A stretch of 64,000 nt of DNA, taken from Argyresthia goedartella. Its lineage: Eukaryota; Arthropoda; Insecta; Lepidoptera; Argyresthiidae. The translations under genes and the position numbers were made by a program. Under the pieces are notes generated by a model, which searched no databases, was not told where the DNA came from, and saw only the letters and a program-made list of their open reading frames with translations. The stretch spans positions 6,742,661-6,806,660 of the forward strand of contig OX463812.1 in assembly GCA_949825045.1 (NCBI GenBank). The letters run 5' to 3'. The first letter of the stretch is position 1, and the number at the start of each line of letters is the position of its first letter. Shown here piece after piece: positions 29,581 through 40,505 of the stretch.

Positions 29581-31326
29581 ATGCTACATTTTTCCCCGCG
29601 TGCCCAGACAGAAGCCGTCAACACAGCACAGTCGGCGTTCAAAGCACAAGCTTACCTCAAGATCATCCCGGTAACACTATCAGGTCCATCGGGTGACGTG
29701 AGTACATATGCATTACTGGACGACGGCTCGACGGTGACACTCGTCAACGAAGATTTGGCGGTCAAGGTAGGCGCGGATGGACCCACAGGCGAGTTGAGCA
29801 TTCAGGCGATTGGAGAGACGCGGTTGACGGCTAACTCTAGACGAGTGACGTTGCGGCTGAAGGGTGCATCGGGCGACTATTATGACATTTCGGCCCGAAC
29901 GATAAATAACTTGCACTTATCCACACAGACAGTAGCCGCGCGAGACATCCGGGACTGCGAGCATTTGCGCAGCCTCGAGGGCCTCGTCTACACCAATGCT
30001 GAGCCACGAATACTCATCGGACAGGACCAATGGAACCTGCTCACAGCTACAGAGACGCGGCAAGGGACGCCGTGCCAGCCGGTCGCGTCGCGCACTGCAC
30101 TCGGATGGGTGCTACACGGCGCGCGCACGCGGTCAATGGGCCGCGAGATTGCCACGATCAACCACATCAGTACGGAACAGAGTATGGACATACAGCTGAA
30201 AAGGTATTTCGCATTAGAAAGTTTGTTAATTGAACCCAAACAGCCCCGTACCGACGCGACCGCGCGCTCACTGGAAATCCTCGAAGAAAGAGTGTGCGAG
30301 AGGGACGGAACATATACGGTACCACTGTTGTGGAAATCTGCGGATACAGTCATGCCCCCAAATTACAATAACACTCTCCAACGACTTCACAGCTTGGAGA
30401 AGAAGCTGGACAGAGACAGCGAGCTCAGGAGGCGCTACCACGGCGAGATGGACGTGCTCATCAAGAAGGGGTATGCTGAGCCAGCACCACCGACGAAACA
30501 GCCGCGATCGTGGTACCTGCCCCACTTCGCAGTAATCAACGCTATGAAGCCCGATAAGGTGAGAGTGGTACATGACGCAGCTGCCAAGACGCGAGGAGTC
30601 TCCCTCAACGACCACCTGATGACTGGACCCGACCTGCTGCAGTCCCTCCCGGGAGTCCTGATGCGTTTCCGGCAACATCGAGTAGCGGTATGCGCGGACA
30701 TCCGCGAAATGTTCATGCAGGTCAAGGTACGCGACGAGGACCGCGACGCACTGCGCTACTTATGGAGAGGTGACCGCCGAGACAATGCGCCGCCGGACGA
30801 GTACCGCATGACTTCACTGATCTTCGGCGCCACATGCTCGCCGGCAATAGCAATCTACGTGAAGAACAGGAATGCCGAGCGACACGCAGCCACGCATCCG
30901 GAGGCCGTCTCTGCGATCATTCGCAATCACTACGTGGACGATTATCTCGCGAGCTACAAGACTGAACAGGAAGCCGCCGACATAGCCCGCCAGGTGCGGG
31001 ACATACACAGAGGCGCCCACTACGAGCTCGCGCGTTGGACGTCAAACTCACAGGTTGTACTACAGTCACTCGATGCGACAGAACAGGCACCCACAGTCGG
31101 TCTCGACGGAGCAGCGTCCACAGAACGAGTCCTTGGCCTCATATGGAGACCCACAGCAGACGTCCTCGAGTTCAACTTGAACCTGCAGCGGCTACCGACG
31201 GCAATATTGGAGCGACAGGAACCTACCAAGAGGGACATCTTGAAGATACTTATGTCCGTTTTCGACCCGCTAGGCCTAGCAGCTCCAGTAACCATCGGCG
31301 CGAAACAAATATTGCAGGAGGTATAG
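29581..31326 (+). pseudogene. pol: BEL pol, part 1: protease and reverse transcriptase
   Basis: It continues the gag frame after the TGA. The aspartic protease motif ALLDDGSTVTLV lies at about 29.71-29.75 kb. The reverse transcriptase starts near 30.5 kb (RVVHDAAAK, VCADIREMFMQV) with the catalytic YVDD at 30,931-30,942 and an intact palm region. The part ends at an in-frame TAG at 31,324-31,326, inside what is normally the connection domain between RT and RNase H, so the stop is a lesion and not a natural end. The minus-strand and alternative-frame open stretches across here are shadows of the GC-rich coding sequence. Confidence 0.95.
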
Positions 31327-33656
31327 CGCAGAGGTACCGACTGGGACACTAAGATCGACCGCGACCTGGCAGCACAGTGGCACGAATGGATGAGTCACCT
31401 GACAGCGCTGCGTGACGTCAGCATCGATCGCTGCTACCTACATTACAGCGACGCCACTAACTTACAATTACATGTATTTGTAGATGCCAGCGAGACAGCA
31501 TACGCAGCCGCGTTGTACTGGCGCGCCACGGATAGCAGCGGGGCGGTACACACATCGCTCATCACTGCCAAGGCGAAAGTGGCGCCACTCACGGTGAAAT
31601 CGATACCACGCCTCGAGCTGCAAGCGGCCGCGATGGGAAGTCGCATGGCGTCCGCCGTCGTTGATGAACACAACCGGAAACCACAGAGTAAGGTATTTTG
31701 GTCGGACAGCAGGACAGTACTGACGTGGCTCAAGAAGGGGGCACGAACGTACCTACCATTCGTCGCGCATCGCATCGCCGCCGTGGAGGAGCACAGCACA
31801 GTCAAGGAGTGGCGGTGGGTACCGACAAAACTGACGTTGCCGACGACGCGACACGAGCAGTGCCACGTGATTTCAACAGTACTCACAGATGGTACACAGG
31901 TCCAGAGTTCCTGCGGCGACCCGAGGAAGAGTGGCCGTGCGACGAGCCCGCCATCATCGCCAATACGGGCGAGGAAAAAGTACACAACATTACAGAAAAA
32001 CGTCGATCGCCGCTCACCGAAGCCACGCCCCTACCGGAACGCTTCTCGAGATGGGAGAGGTTGATTCGCGCCACGGCGCGAGTACTACAATTTATACAGG
32101 TGTGCCGCGGCCGCACCGAGCGGGTCAACTACAAACGTACTCAACGCCGCAGTGAAGAGGATGGCGACTGGCGGACGACGAAGGGAGCTAAGAAAACCGC
32201 GGCGCCGCCGCCGATACAAAAGGCGGCCACAGCGACGCGCCACCTCCTGCCACTCAGCGCTGAGATACTACGAGACGCAGAAAACCTGGTAATACGAGCC
32301 AGCCAACAGCGCGCCTTCGCAGACGACATCGAACAGCTGACAAGAGGTCTCGCACCAACGCCGCGTAATCGACTGCGCCCTCTAGCGGTGGAATTGTTAA
32401 ATGGCACTATTATACTAAAAACTAGAATCGGCGCAACGCGGGACATCGGCGAGCGACAGATGAGGCCGCCAGTCATCGACGGTGGGGACCATGCGACACA
32501 GCTGTACATCGCACACGTACACAGACAGCTGCATCACGCCGGGACGGAAAGCACAAACAATGAGTGCCGACAACACTTCTGGGTGCTGCGCTTGCGACCG
32601 ACAACGAAGGGCATCATCAGCAGGTGCCTGGCGTGCAGAATCCGCCGGGCAGCGCCGCCGACGCCACCTACCGGAAACCACCCGCCCACTAGGGTGGGGC
32701 ACCATAATCGCCCTTTTACCTTTACAGGGGTTGACTACTTCGGCCCGCTGAGCATCACAGCCGGCCGAACCCGACAGAAGCGCTATGTGGCGCTGTTCAC
32801 GTGCCTCACGACGCGCGCCATCCACCTCGAGATGGCAGCCTCCCTGAGCGTCGAATCGGCGGTGATGGCGGTGCGGCGCATGATAGCGCGCCGCGGCTGC
32901 CCCACGGAGCTGTGGTCCGACAATGGAACCAATCTGCGCGCCGCAGACAAGGAGCTGCGTCGAGCCATGGATGCGGCCACAGCAGGCGAGGCGGCGAGGC
33001 GAGGCATCAAATGGCGCTTCATCCCTCCTGGCGCGCCATTTATGGGCGGCGCGTGGGAGCGCATGGTGCGGAGCGTGAAGACAGCACTGGCGGTGACACT
33101 ACACGAGCGCCACCCTATGGAAGAAGTCCTAACTACACTGCTCGCCGAAGTGGAGCTGACAGTCAACAGCCGCCCACTCACACACGTCTCCGTGGACCCG
33201 GCTGACCCCGAGGCGCTGACCCGAAACCACTTCCTACTGCATGGGTCGGCGCATGTTCCCGTGGTGGGGACCTTCGATGACAGCGACCTGATTGGCCGCA
33301 CACACTGGAGAGCATCACAACGCCTGGCCGACATCTTCTGGGAGAGATGGCTCCGAGAGTACCTGCCGTCACTCCAAAACCGGCGGGAGCCCCGAGGACG
33401 TGGCCCAGAGCTCAAACTGGGAGACATCGTCATCATTGCTGACAACACTCTGCCACGCAATGTGTGGCCACTCGGGAAGGTGACGGCGACATACCCAGGA
33501 GCAGATGGAGTCGTACGAGCAGCCGACGTGTTCACCAGAGGGACGACGCTGCGCCGGCCCACTAAGAAGCTGGTCATCGTCACAGCGGGCCTCGACGACG
33601 TCGCTCACGCCACAGAAGACTGCATTGCCCCGGTGGGCAATACACGGCGGGAGTAA
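31327..33656 (+). pseudogene. pol: BEL pol, part 2: RNase H and integrase
   Basis: The same frame as part 1 resumes after the TAG and carries the RNase H motif VFVDASETAYAAALYW (about 31.47 kb) to around 31.83 kb. There the coding switches frame (a single-base indel near 31,830-31,840) into the frame that stays open to the TAA at 33,654-33,656. The integrase has an H-H-C-C zinc domain (HVHRQLHHAGTE, CLACR; 32.51-32.64 kb), a first acidic residue in TGVDYFGPL (32.73 kb), a second in LWSDNGTNLR (32.92 kb) and the Glu in MGGAWERMV (33.05 kb): a complete D-D-E triad. A C-terminal ELKLGDIVII domain follows. The stop abuts the 3' LTR. Confidence 0.93.
33645..33656 (+). promoter_or_regulatory. Probable polypurine tract
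   Basis: GGCGGGAGTAA immediately precedes the 3' LTR, at the place where a polypurine tract primes plus-strand DNA synthesis. It is short and overlaps the pol stop codon. Confidence 0.5.
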
Positions 33657-34214
33657 TGTTCGCGACAGAATAGATATCCGCGATTAGGTATAGGCCATTG
33701 TACATAGTCGTAGTATATAAGTTATAGTATAAGTAGTAGTAAGACAATAAAAGTACTGTTTCATGTGTGTCCTTATTGAAATAAAGATAAATGGTAAATA
33801 TAGATAACTGATAGGAACATATAGATAGCAGAATAGCCAATTAGAAATATAGCCCGATAGTATTATAATTAGTGTTCAGACAGCTTGTCATTTGTATAGG
33901 TATTATTGTAAAGAAATAAATCAGTATTACGGTTTAGTTAGCTCTTGCCCGGTAGCGCCACCTACAGAATAAAATGGGGCACTACCGTGCATAGTCCGAC
34001 CCCCTCCCTCACCTATATAAACAGGTGCCGGGAGCAAATCGGCCTCTTTGCGCGGCGATCAATGGAACAAGCAACTACTCCGGGATACGGAACTACTGCA
34101 AGATCAAGACTTTCATTTGGCGAGGACATCCCGTAGAATCCCACAGTCAGGAACACCCCCACGGTGCAGGTAGCGACAGGTGCAGTCAGGTGCTGACCTG
34201 TTCAGACGTGCACA
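33657..34214 (+). repeat. 3' LTR of the BEL element (558 bp, uninterrupted)
   Basis: It starts TGTTCGCGACAG and ends GACGTGCACA. It provides the empty-site sequence for both LINE insertions in the 5' LTR. AATAAA-type signals occur at several places and a TATA-like box at about 34,012. Confidence 0.95.
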
Positions 34215-34642
34215 ACAAAACTTGTTGCAGCAACAGTGCATTCCAGCTCTCAGTCACTCTTAATGGTACCACAATCGTGTTTAGCGATAAAGTTAAAAAC
34301 CTGGGTCTTATCTTTGACAACCAGCTGTCCTGGTCATGGCATGTCATTGAGGTTAGTCGACGAGTATTTGCTAGTTTTCACAATGTTTTCACATGAGGCT
34401 TCAGAACTTTTTGCCTCGACAGAACAAATTCCCTCTCGCTCAGTCTCCCTTTCTATCCCTCATCGATTATGCTGATCTCTGCTGGATCGACGACGACGAA
34501 GAACGACTTCAAAATCTCGGGGTTTGGTTTATCTTTGGACTGCGCAAATACGACCATGGATCACAGCATCGGAAAGAGCTGAAGTGACTGCCGATACGAT
34601 TCTCGTCTTCGTCAGGATTCTCTCATCCTCAACGTCATCCAA
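34215..34642 (+). pseudogene. LINE-A, middle part
   Basis: The frame resumes after the BEL element with FQLSVTLNGTTIVFSDKVKN and LGLIFDNQLSW (34.23-34.33 kb), the thumb region of the same RT family as 25.6 kb. Broken frames continue to DSLILNVI at about 34.63 kb, where the minus-strand LINE-E is inserted. Confidence 0.75.
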
Positions 34643-35052
34643 ATTCCAAATTCCAAATGTCTTTATTACTGTAGATATTTACCTATACTTAGCAATCGTC
34701 ATTTTTTGCCACTTCTCTACATTGTACCACTGTGGGAGGAGAAGGGCGTAGAAACTCCCACAGATTGATTTTAAGATCCCTTTTTAAAAATTGCTTATGC
34801 TTAACGAACACAAAATATAATATTTAGTCATTATCATAATTAATAAGCATAAATAATTACAAAATTATTAACAGCAAGGTCTGTGTTGAGCCAGATTAAC
34901 CCCATAAAGACCCATCATTTAAGTAATCTTGAACATTGTAATATCCCTTTTTCGACAAAGTCGCTTTAACATGGATTTTAAATTGCTTAAATGGCAATTT
35001 CAAGATCTCCAGAGGTATCTTGTTGTAGTAGAGAATGCATTGACCCTTGAAA
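34643..35052 (-). pseudogene. LINE-E, C-terminal end and 3' tail (minus, right of insertion point)
   Basis: The minus frame at 34,896-35,090 reads KGQCILYYNKIPLEILKLPF and ends near NVQDYLNDGSLWG. The 3' UTR runs toward 34,643 and finishes in two to three copies of TTTGGAA (plus-strand TTCCAAATTCCAAA). This piece continues, on the minus strand, the protein that stops at about 37,178; the break is where LINE-D inserted. Confidence 0.8.
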
Positions 35053-37006
35053 ATTTTTATGTTAACAAAACAGAAGCAAATAAACTGCAATATAGAAACT
35101 ACACGAAACTACTAAAAAAATGCATCTCACAATCGCAAAGGAATCAAAATAGTAAAATGGTTTTGGAGAGTAAAAACATTTGCAGAGCTTCTTGGAAAAT
35201 AATAAAAGAAGTTGGCCAAAATAAAACAGAATATAAAAACATAAATGCTATCAAAGACGACAATAATCATTTATTAATAAATCCTCTTGACATAGCCAAT
35301 ACATTTAATGAATATTTAATAAATTTGACAAACAAAAATAATTCTGAACTAAATAAAATTTATTTACATAAACGCAATTGTACAGGAACTAGTTTTTTCA
35401 TCACTTCCGTAAGGGAACAAGACATAAAGAAAATTATAATGGGTCTAAAAAATACTTAAGCAACAGGGTACGATGACATAAAAACAGATGTTATCAAGAC
35501 ATGTAGCAATTCACTATGTGCAATTTTATGCCATTTAATAAATATCTCGTTTGAGGAAGGACGATTTCCTGAAAAACTAAAACTTTCGATTGTGAAACCA
35601 CTGTATAAGAAAGGGAATGCAGAAGAAGCCAGCAACTATCGACCAGTTACACTGATACCAATATTCTCGAAAATATTTGAAAAAGCTATGCAATTTAGGC
35701 TTAATGACTACTTTGAGAAGCATAAAATAATTACAAAGGAACAATACGGTTTCCAAAAGGATAAATCTACAATTCTAGCAGCATTCAATCTAGTATCTAG
35801 TGTGGCGAAGGGCTTCGATCTTAAATACAATACATCTGTTTTATTTTTCGACATGACAAAAGCTTTTGATTTTGTCTCGCATGATATTTTGTTAGATAAA
35901 TTAGAACAATATGGCGTAAGGGGACCACCCCTACAATGGATACAGACCTATATTCGTGATAGAAAACAAAGTGTGCACATAAATAGATTAAATAGCAATA
36001 ACAAAGAAATTAAATATGAGTCTGAATATAAACATAATAATTTTGGTGTACCTCAAGGAAGTGTTTTAGGCCCACTTATGTTCTTAATATATATAAATGA
36101 CATACCAAAAGTGACATTACACCAATCCATCTTATTCGCGGACGACATTTCGATTATAGTAAGCAATAATAATAATGACATTCTATTTAACAAATCAAAT
36201 TATAATAATGGTAATAAGGATAATAAATTAATTGATAAACACAGAAATGACATACATAAAACAATAGGGTTAGTAGACGATTGGTTAAATAATAATAATC
36301 TAAAAATTAATGTGACTAAGACAAAGTTAATGAATTTCAACAATGTCAGTGATATCACTATAAACTATAATAGCCAAATAATAAAATGTGAAAATAGTGT
36401 GACATTTCTCGGTATTGTAATTGACAAAGACCTTAACTGGAAACTGCAAATTGACAAGGTTTGCAATAAAATAAGTAGATTTGTATTTGCACTCTCAAAG
36501 CTGAGAAAAACTACCACCCTCCAAACAACACTTGCTGCCTACCACGGATACGTGGAATCCGTGTTAAGGTACGGCATCATCTTATGGGGAAATAGTACAG
36601 ATGTCAACAGAGCGTTTGTTATACAAAAAAAATGCGTCAGGGCAATCTTAGGAGTAAAACCCCAAGAATCATGTAAAACGTTGTTCAAAAAACTAAACGT
36701 TTTAACTTTACCGTGTCGCTATATATTTGAAGTAGCAAAATTTGTGAAACAGACATGAATATGTTCACGACTGCTAAAGAACAGTTTCCAAGGAATACTA
36801 GAAATCCGGATAGGTTAGTACTGGAACATAAGCCACGAACAACGCTTTACCAAAAGAATTGTTATGCAATGAGCGTAAAAATATACAACAAATTGCCCAC
36901 CGACATAAAAAGTCTCCCTTTCATAATTTTTAAAAGAAAGTTATTTCTATGGCTTCAACAGCATAATTTTTATGCACTTTCAGAGTTTTTGATTTATAAG
37001 TCTTAA
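35053..37006 (+). pseudogene. LINE-D reverse transcriptase
   Basis: A single frame is open from the truncation to a TAA at 35,457-35,459 (after IKKIIMGLKN), and then from 35,460 to a TGA at 36,756-36,758. The last 83 codons lie in another frame (36,755-37,006). RT motifs are KPLYKKGNAEEASNYRPVTL (35.6 kb), FFDMTKAFDFVSHDILLDKL (35.85 kb), GVPQGSVLGPLMFLIYINDI (36.05 kb), FADD catalytic residues at 36,134-36,145, and a VTFLGIVIDKDLNW thumb (36.4 kb). The C-terminus contains YNKLPTDIKSLPF. The endonuclease domain is missing. One stop and one frameshift make this a young but dead copy, CR1/Jockey group. The AT-rich codons contrast with the BEL element next door. Confidence 0.93.
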
Positions 37007-37170
37007 TATTAAATTGTTTGTGTATGCTTGATAGGTCATATACACAAATCGAAATATACTACTATTTGCATGCTGTATAAATATAGCTGAATAAGGAACT
37101 TCTAATATTATTAACATCTGATATGTCTACCTAATTTCATAAGCAAATAAACGAATCTTGAATCTTGAAT
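35053..37170 (+). mobile_element. LINE-D, 5'-truncated insertion in LINE-E
   Basis: The insertion is bounded by CTTGAAA at 35,046-35,052 and 37,171-37,177, a 7-bp target duplication. The 3' end has three copies of ATCTTGA at about 37,153-37,173 and no poly(A). The 2.1-kb insert holds most of the reverse transcriptase protein. Confidence 0.85.
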
Positions 37171-37998
37171 CTTGAAAGAATTGCTAACCTTCGCGAGTCT
37201 AAACCGGGGTGCAAGTAGTCTGTGATTATTTTTTAGGTTAACATTACAGCTATCGCTAAGTTTGGGAATTTTTTTAAGGTGCTTGCGTACATACATTATA
37301 TTTTCGAAAATAAATTGACTAGCTACAGTTAGTATGTCAATTTCTTTAAAAAGCTGTCTTAAGGAGTCTGTGTGTTTCAAATTATAAATTGCTCGAATAG
37401 CTCTTTTCTGTAAAATTAAAATAGTTTGAATATCCGCTGCTTTCCCCCACAACAAGATACCATAGGACATGACACTATGAAAGTAACTAAAATATACTAG
37501 CCTAGATGTAGCCACATCCGGTTTTGTCTGATGTTCCTAACAGCGTTAGCAGCAGAACTTAATTTACCAGCCAATTTTTCTATGTGGGGTTCCCAATGCA
37601 ATTTGTTATCAATGATTATTCCAAGAAACTTTGTGTCATTTACTAATTCTAACGTATTGCTGTCCAGCACTAAACTGGTCCCAACTTGCTTGACATTTGG
37701 AAGTGAGAATTTGATACTTTTGGTTGTATTGTATTGTATTGTATTGTATTTATTTATTACTCATTTACAATAATCTCTTACAAGCATTTAACAATAAATT
37801 GTTAACTGTGAACCAATTTAAGGTTAAAGATAATAAATACTCTCATCATACGACATCATCAAAATCTTCTTTTTGTCTTTCAATTTTGAAGACCAGTGAA
37901 GTATCATCAGCAAACAACACTATGTTAGTCAATTTCTCCACCATAAATGGCAGATCGTTAATATATACCAGGAATAAGAACATTTTACGGAATCCACG
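37171..37998 (-). pseudogene. LINE-E, RT and thumb part (minus, left of insertion point)
   Basis: On the minus strand, from 37,998 downward, one reads VYINDLPFMVEKLTNIVLFA with DDTSLVF (the FADD catalytic motif on complement 37,901-37,915), WFTVNNLLLNA, SLPNVKQVGTSLVLDSN, TKFLGIIIDNKLHWEPHI, SYGILLWGKAADIQTILIL and APRFRLAKVSNSF. The protein is then cut by LINE-D and resumes at 35,052. The ends of the whole LINE-E are flanked by CGTCATCCAA (34,633) and CGCTATCCAA (37,997), a likely 10-bp target duplication with two mismatches. It is the same family as the fragments at 0.1 and 6.7 kb. Confidence 0.85.
37723..37777 (-). repeat. (TATTG)n tail of a tiny insertion in LINE-E
   Basis: About five copies of TATTG followed by TATTTATTTATTACTC split LINE-E between the LLLNA and SLPNV parts. 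Read on the minus strand it looks like the last 50 bp of another non-LTR element ending in (AATAC)n. Confidence 0.55.
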
Positions 37999-37999
37999 C

Positions 38000-38515
38000 T
38001 ATCCAACCTTCTCACTTTCCGTTTTTTTCTTCTAGCAGGCCTCGGAGAACTCACGCAATTTCAATGCTCACAATCCCACAATATAACATCGCATCCTATG
38101 AGCACGGGTTTCGACTCCGGGCCATTCGATTGTGGAATGCACTCCCTGAACCATCAGGGACAGTCCTTCTCTCAATAATTTAAAAGTCGCGTGAAGAAAC
38201 ATTACCTTTCTCTGTAGAAATATAGGTAGTATTTATGTATTTATTAGTATGTATATAATATACTATTTTTTGTTCAGCGTGTAAGTGTATATTATGCAAT
38301 ATTTATGTAAGCACTCGTATATTTAGTTTATATTGTTTTATAATAGTTATTTCGATATATACTAGGTAAATTATATTGTTGTACACATGGTCATCTCTGC
38401 TCTGCAATCAACCTTTCACATATTAAAGATAAGCTCGCCTTTGTACACTATTTTTATTAATCTTGTTGCCTGTGTATTATTTGTGTGCAATAAAGAAATT
38501 ATTATTATTATTATT
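38000..38515 (+). pseudogene. LINE-A, C-terminal end and 3' tail
   Basis: The translation reads RPRRTHAISM and then HGFRLRAIRLWNALPEPSG, the last motif of a CR1/Jockey-type ORF2. A 300-bp 3' UTR leads to GTGCAATAAAGAAATTATT, a (TTA)n tail ending at about 38,515. It fits the continuation of the protein interrupted at 34,642. Confidence 0.7.
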
Positions 38516-39121
38516 AAATCCATTTCATCTATGTAGATGACATGAATGTACAACTTTAAAATCACAACTTCATATCACTTACCACCTTGGCTGGCAATGG
38601 CTTGCAGATTTTTCATTGGATTTGGACTTAAATACCAAGCCATAAGGTTGAAAATATGGTAGCACATATATGGCCACTGTCAGCTAAAAGGGTTTAATGT
38701 TAAAGACGTCGCTATTTCTGTAGCTGGATTTTCTATCTCTGCCATCAATCTAGATCGCAATTAAAATGAAATTTTTAAGGATCGTAGACGTTTTGATTGC
38801 GATTGTGACTTTTTTTGGAAGGATTTGAATGAACTTGCTAGTTTGACAGATGTCATTTAAAAATTGCAATCAAATTTCGAGTTGCAGTACTTGTTACAGA
38901 TAAAAACTAGGGCTACTGTTAGGGTATCGTTTCCCAAGTCATAGGGTATCGTAGTGTTTAGCTTAAGGAATGTCAAAATTTGAAATAAGTGTTATTATGA
39001 CGAACCCTGTTGATAGTTGCGGCATTATCAACAGTTATGGGAATAATCATATAAAAAGCCCATTGAATTTCCACCCGAACCTGAGTCCAGCCAGATGAGT
39101 GCTTTTTTACTCCGAATATTA
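38516..39121. other. No recognised feature
   Basis: Mixed sequence with a near-repeat GGGTATCGTTTCCCAAGTCA / GGGTATCGTAGTG at about 38,921-38,956. No gene is seen. Confidence 0.45.
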
Positions 39122-39581
39122 TAGAAGTTTATGTGACTGCTACAAAATGGAGGGCATTAATATTCGAGAGTGGGTTTATGAAACGAGCTGATGGCGAGTT
39201 TCATAATAATATCACTCGAGAGTTTTAATGCCTAATTATGTACAGTTACAAACACTAGTTTATCTACACACATATCATAAGCTCTCATTGATGTGTTCAG
39301 GAACCGCATGTTCGACCGGCATTGTGGCATTGATCATTGCTGTGCAGTTGTTTAGCTTGTTCTGTAGTACTAACTTCACAGACAAACTAGGGGCGGCACG
39401 CAGGCGGGCGTCGGCGTTCGAAATTTGAATGTCATAATTTGACAAATTTTAGTACATTATGGTAATAATGATCAAAATTCAGATAAGAAATGAATTTATA
39501 CCAAGAAGTTTATCATTATGGTGGTCGTAACGTGTGGTTTTTGGAAGCAGTAAAGAGGGTTTATGATAAGTGTGTAGATAA
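39122..39581 (-). repeat. Fam-1 repeat, copy 6 (minus, subfamily B, full-length)
   Basis: It runs from TAGAAGTTTATGTGACTGC to TATGATAAGTGTGTAGATAA. Both inverted-repeat modules are present, including the hairpin with CTCGAG and TCGAGAG arms at about 39,160-39,227. The core is single. Confidence 0.85.
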
Positions 39582-40060
39582 AAGAATTAACTCCGTGAAG
39601 ATTCTATGAAAGTACATTACAAACTATACTTCACGTTAATTAGGCTAAGTACAATCCAATCAAAGCCAACTAAGAGAAGTAAGTACGACCGTCGGACATC
39701 CCAGTGGGGTGATTCCTCACCGAATTACTGAAGGATTAGCCGCTGTCCCGTTTCTGTCCAGATTAAATAGAAATAGCCTGGGAGATGCACTAATCCCGCA
39801 TTGATCGAAGAGGCTGTACGATATTTATTATACTTCTGAGAATAGAGCGATACGTGTTCTGTACAATATCAGTCTGTTCAGTGATAAGAAATAATGTGAC
39901 TCTCAGAATACACAGCAGCTATAATAAATATCTGAAATATAAAAAATAACTACCGACACATTAATGAAACCGGCTTACATTGCCTTCACTTGTTTCCTAT
40001 TCCATTTAATTAAAATCGGTTCAGTGGTTAAAACGTTATCAGGCTCCTCGGTATAACATT
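39582..40060. other. No recognised feature
   Basis: No gene or repeat is recognised. Confidence 0.45.
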
Positions 40061-40064
40061 GTCG

Positions 40065-40305
40065 CTTACAAACACTCATTTAAGTTAAGGGCGATCCGAC
40101 TGTGGAACGCACTTCCCTACGCTATTAGAGATAGTGCCTTAATTTTCACTTTGAAGAAATGATTGCCAAGCATTTCCTTTGACTTTCGAGATAGGCACTT
40201 TGATATATGTATTTATAAGTAAGTATGGTGTTTGATATATATCTTATTTTTGTGCAATTGTATTTTATATAGTAAGTAGATAACTTATTATATTGATGTA
40301 TATAT
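40065..40305 (+). pseudogene. LINE ORF2 C-terminal fragment
   Basis: The translation gives YKHSFKLRAIRLWNALPYAI and RDSALIFTLKK before a stop at about 40,159, followed by an AT-rich 3' UTR. Same C-terminal motif as LINE-A, but a separate insertion. Confidence 0.65.
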
Positions 40306-40307
40306 GA

Positions 40308-40505
40308 CGATCTTTGTGGCGCAGCGGTTGTGGCTCTGCCTGCCATGCGAGAGACCCCGGGTTCGATCCCCGGCTGGGGGTAAAAAAAAAACAGGTCTTG
40401 GATGTTTATATGTGTGTGACGTTGCTGTTTCTGGTTCCCACGACATAGGGTATCCTAGTGTGGGGCCAGAAGCAATTTAAGTGCCTATATGTTAATGTTT
40501 ATTAA
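40308..40505 (+). mobile_element. SINE-II, tRNA-derived
   Basis: CGATCTTTGTGGCGCAGCGG, CGGGTTCGATCCCCGGCTGG, poly(A) linker, AGGTCTTGGATGTTTATATG, TGTTTCTGGTTCCCACGAC and GTGTGGGGCCAGAAGCAATT. It has the best-preserved B box of the family in this window. Confidence 0.88.

Larger units (their letters stand above)
25700..34214 (+). mobile_element. BEL/Pao LTR retrotransposon, nearly complete
   Basis: It runs from TGTTCGCGACAG to GACGTGCACA, with a direct copy of the LTR at each end (TG...CA). Between them are a primer binding site, gag with zinc knuckles, protease, reverse transcriptase, RNase H and integrase, in the BEL/Pao order. The element is clearly richer in GC than its surroundings. It sits inside LINE-A. 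The bases beside the two ends (TAGAC before, ACAAA after) do not form a visible target duplication. Two LINE insertions lie in the 5' LTR. The gag-pol frame is broken by three stops and one frameshift, so this copy is not autonomous. Confidence 0.95.

Noticed and set aside
32783..33583. Minus-strand open frame of 266 codons
   Set aside because: It lies fully antisense to the integrase domain of the BEL element and has the composition expected for the complement of GC-rich coding sequence; no domain is visible.
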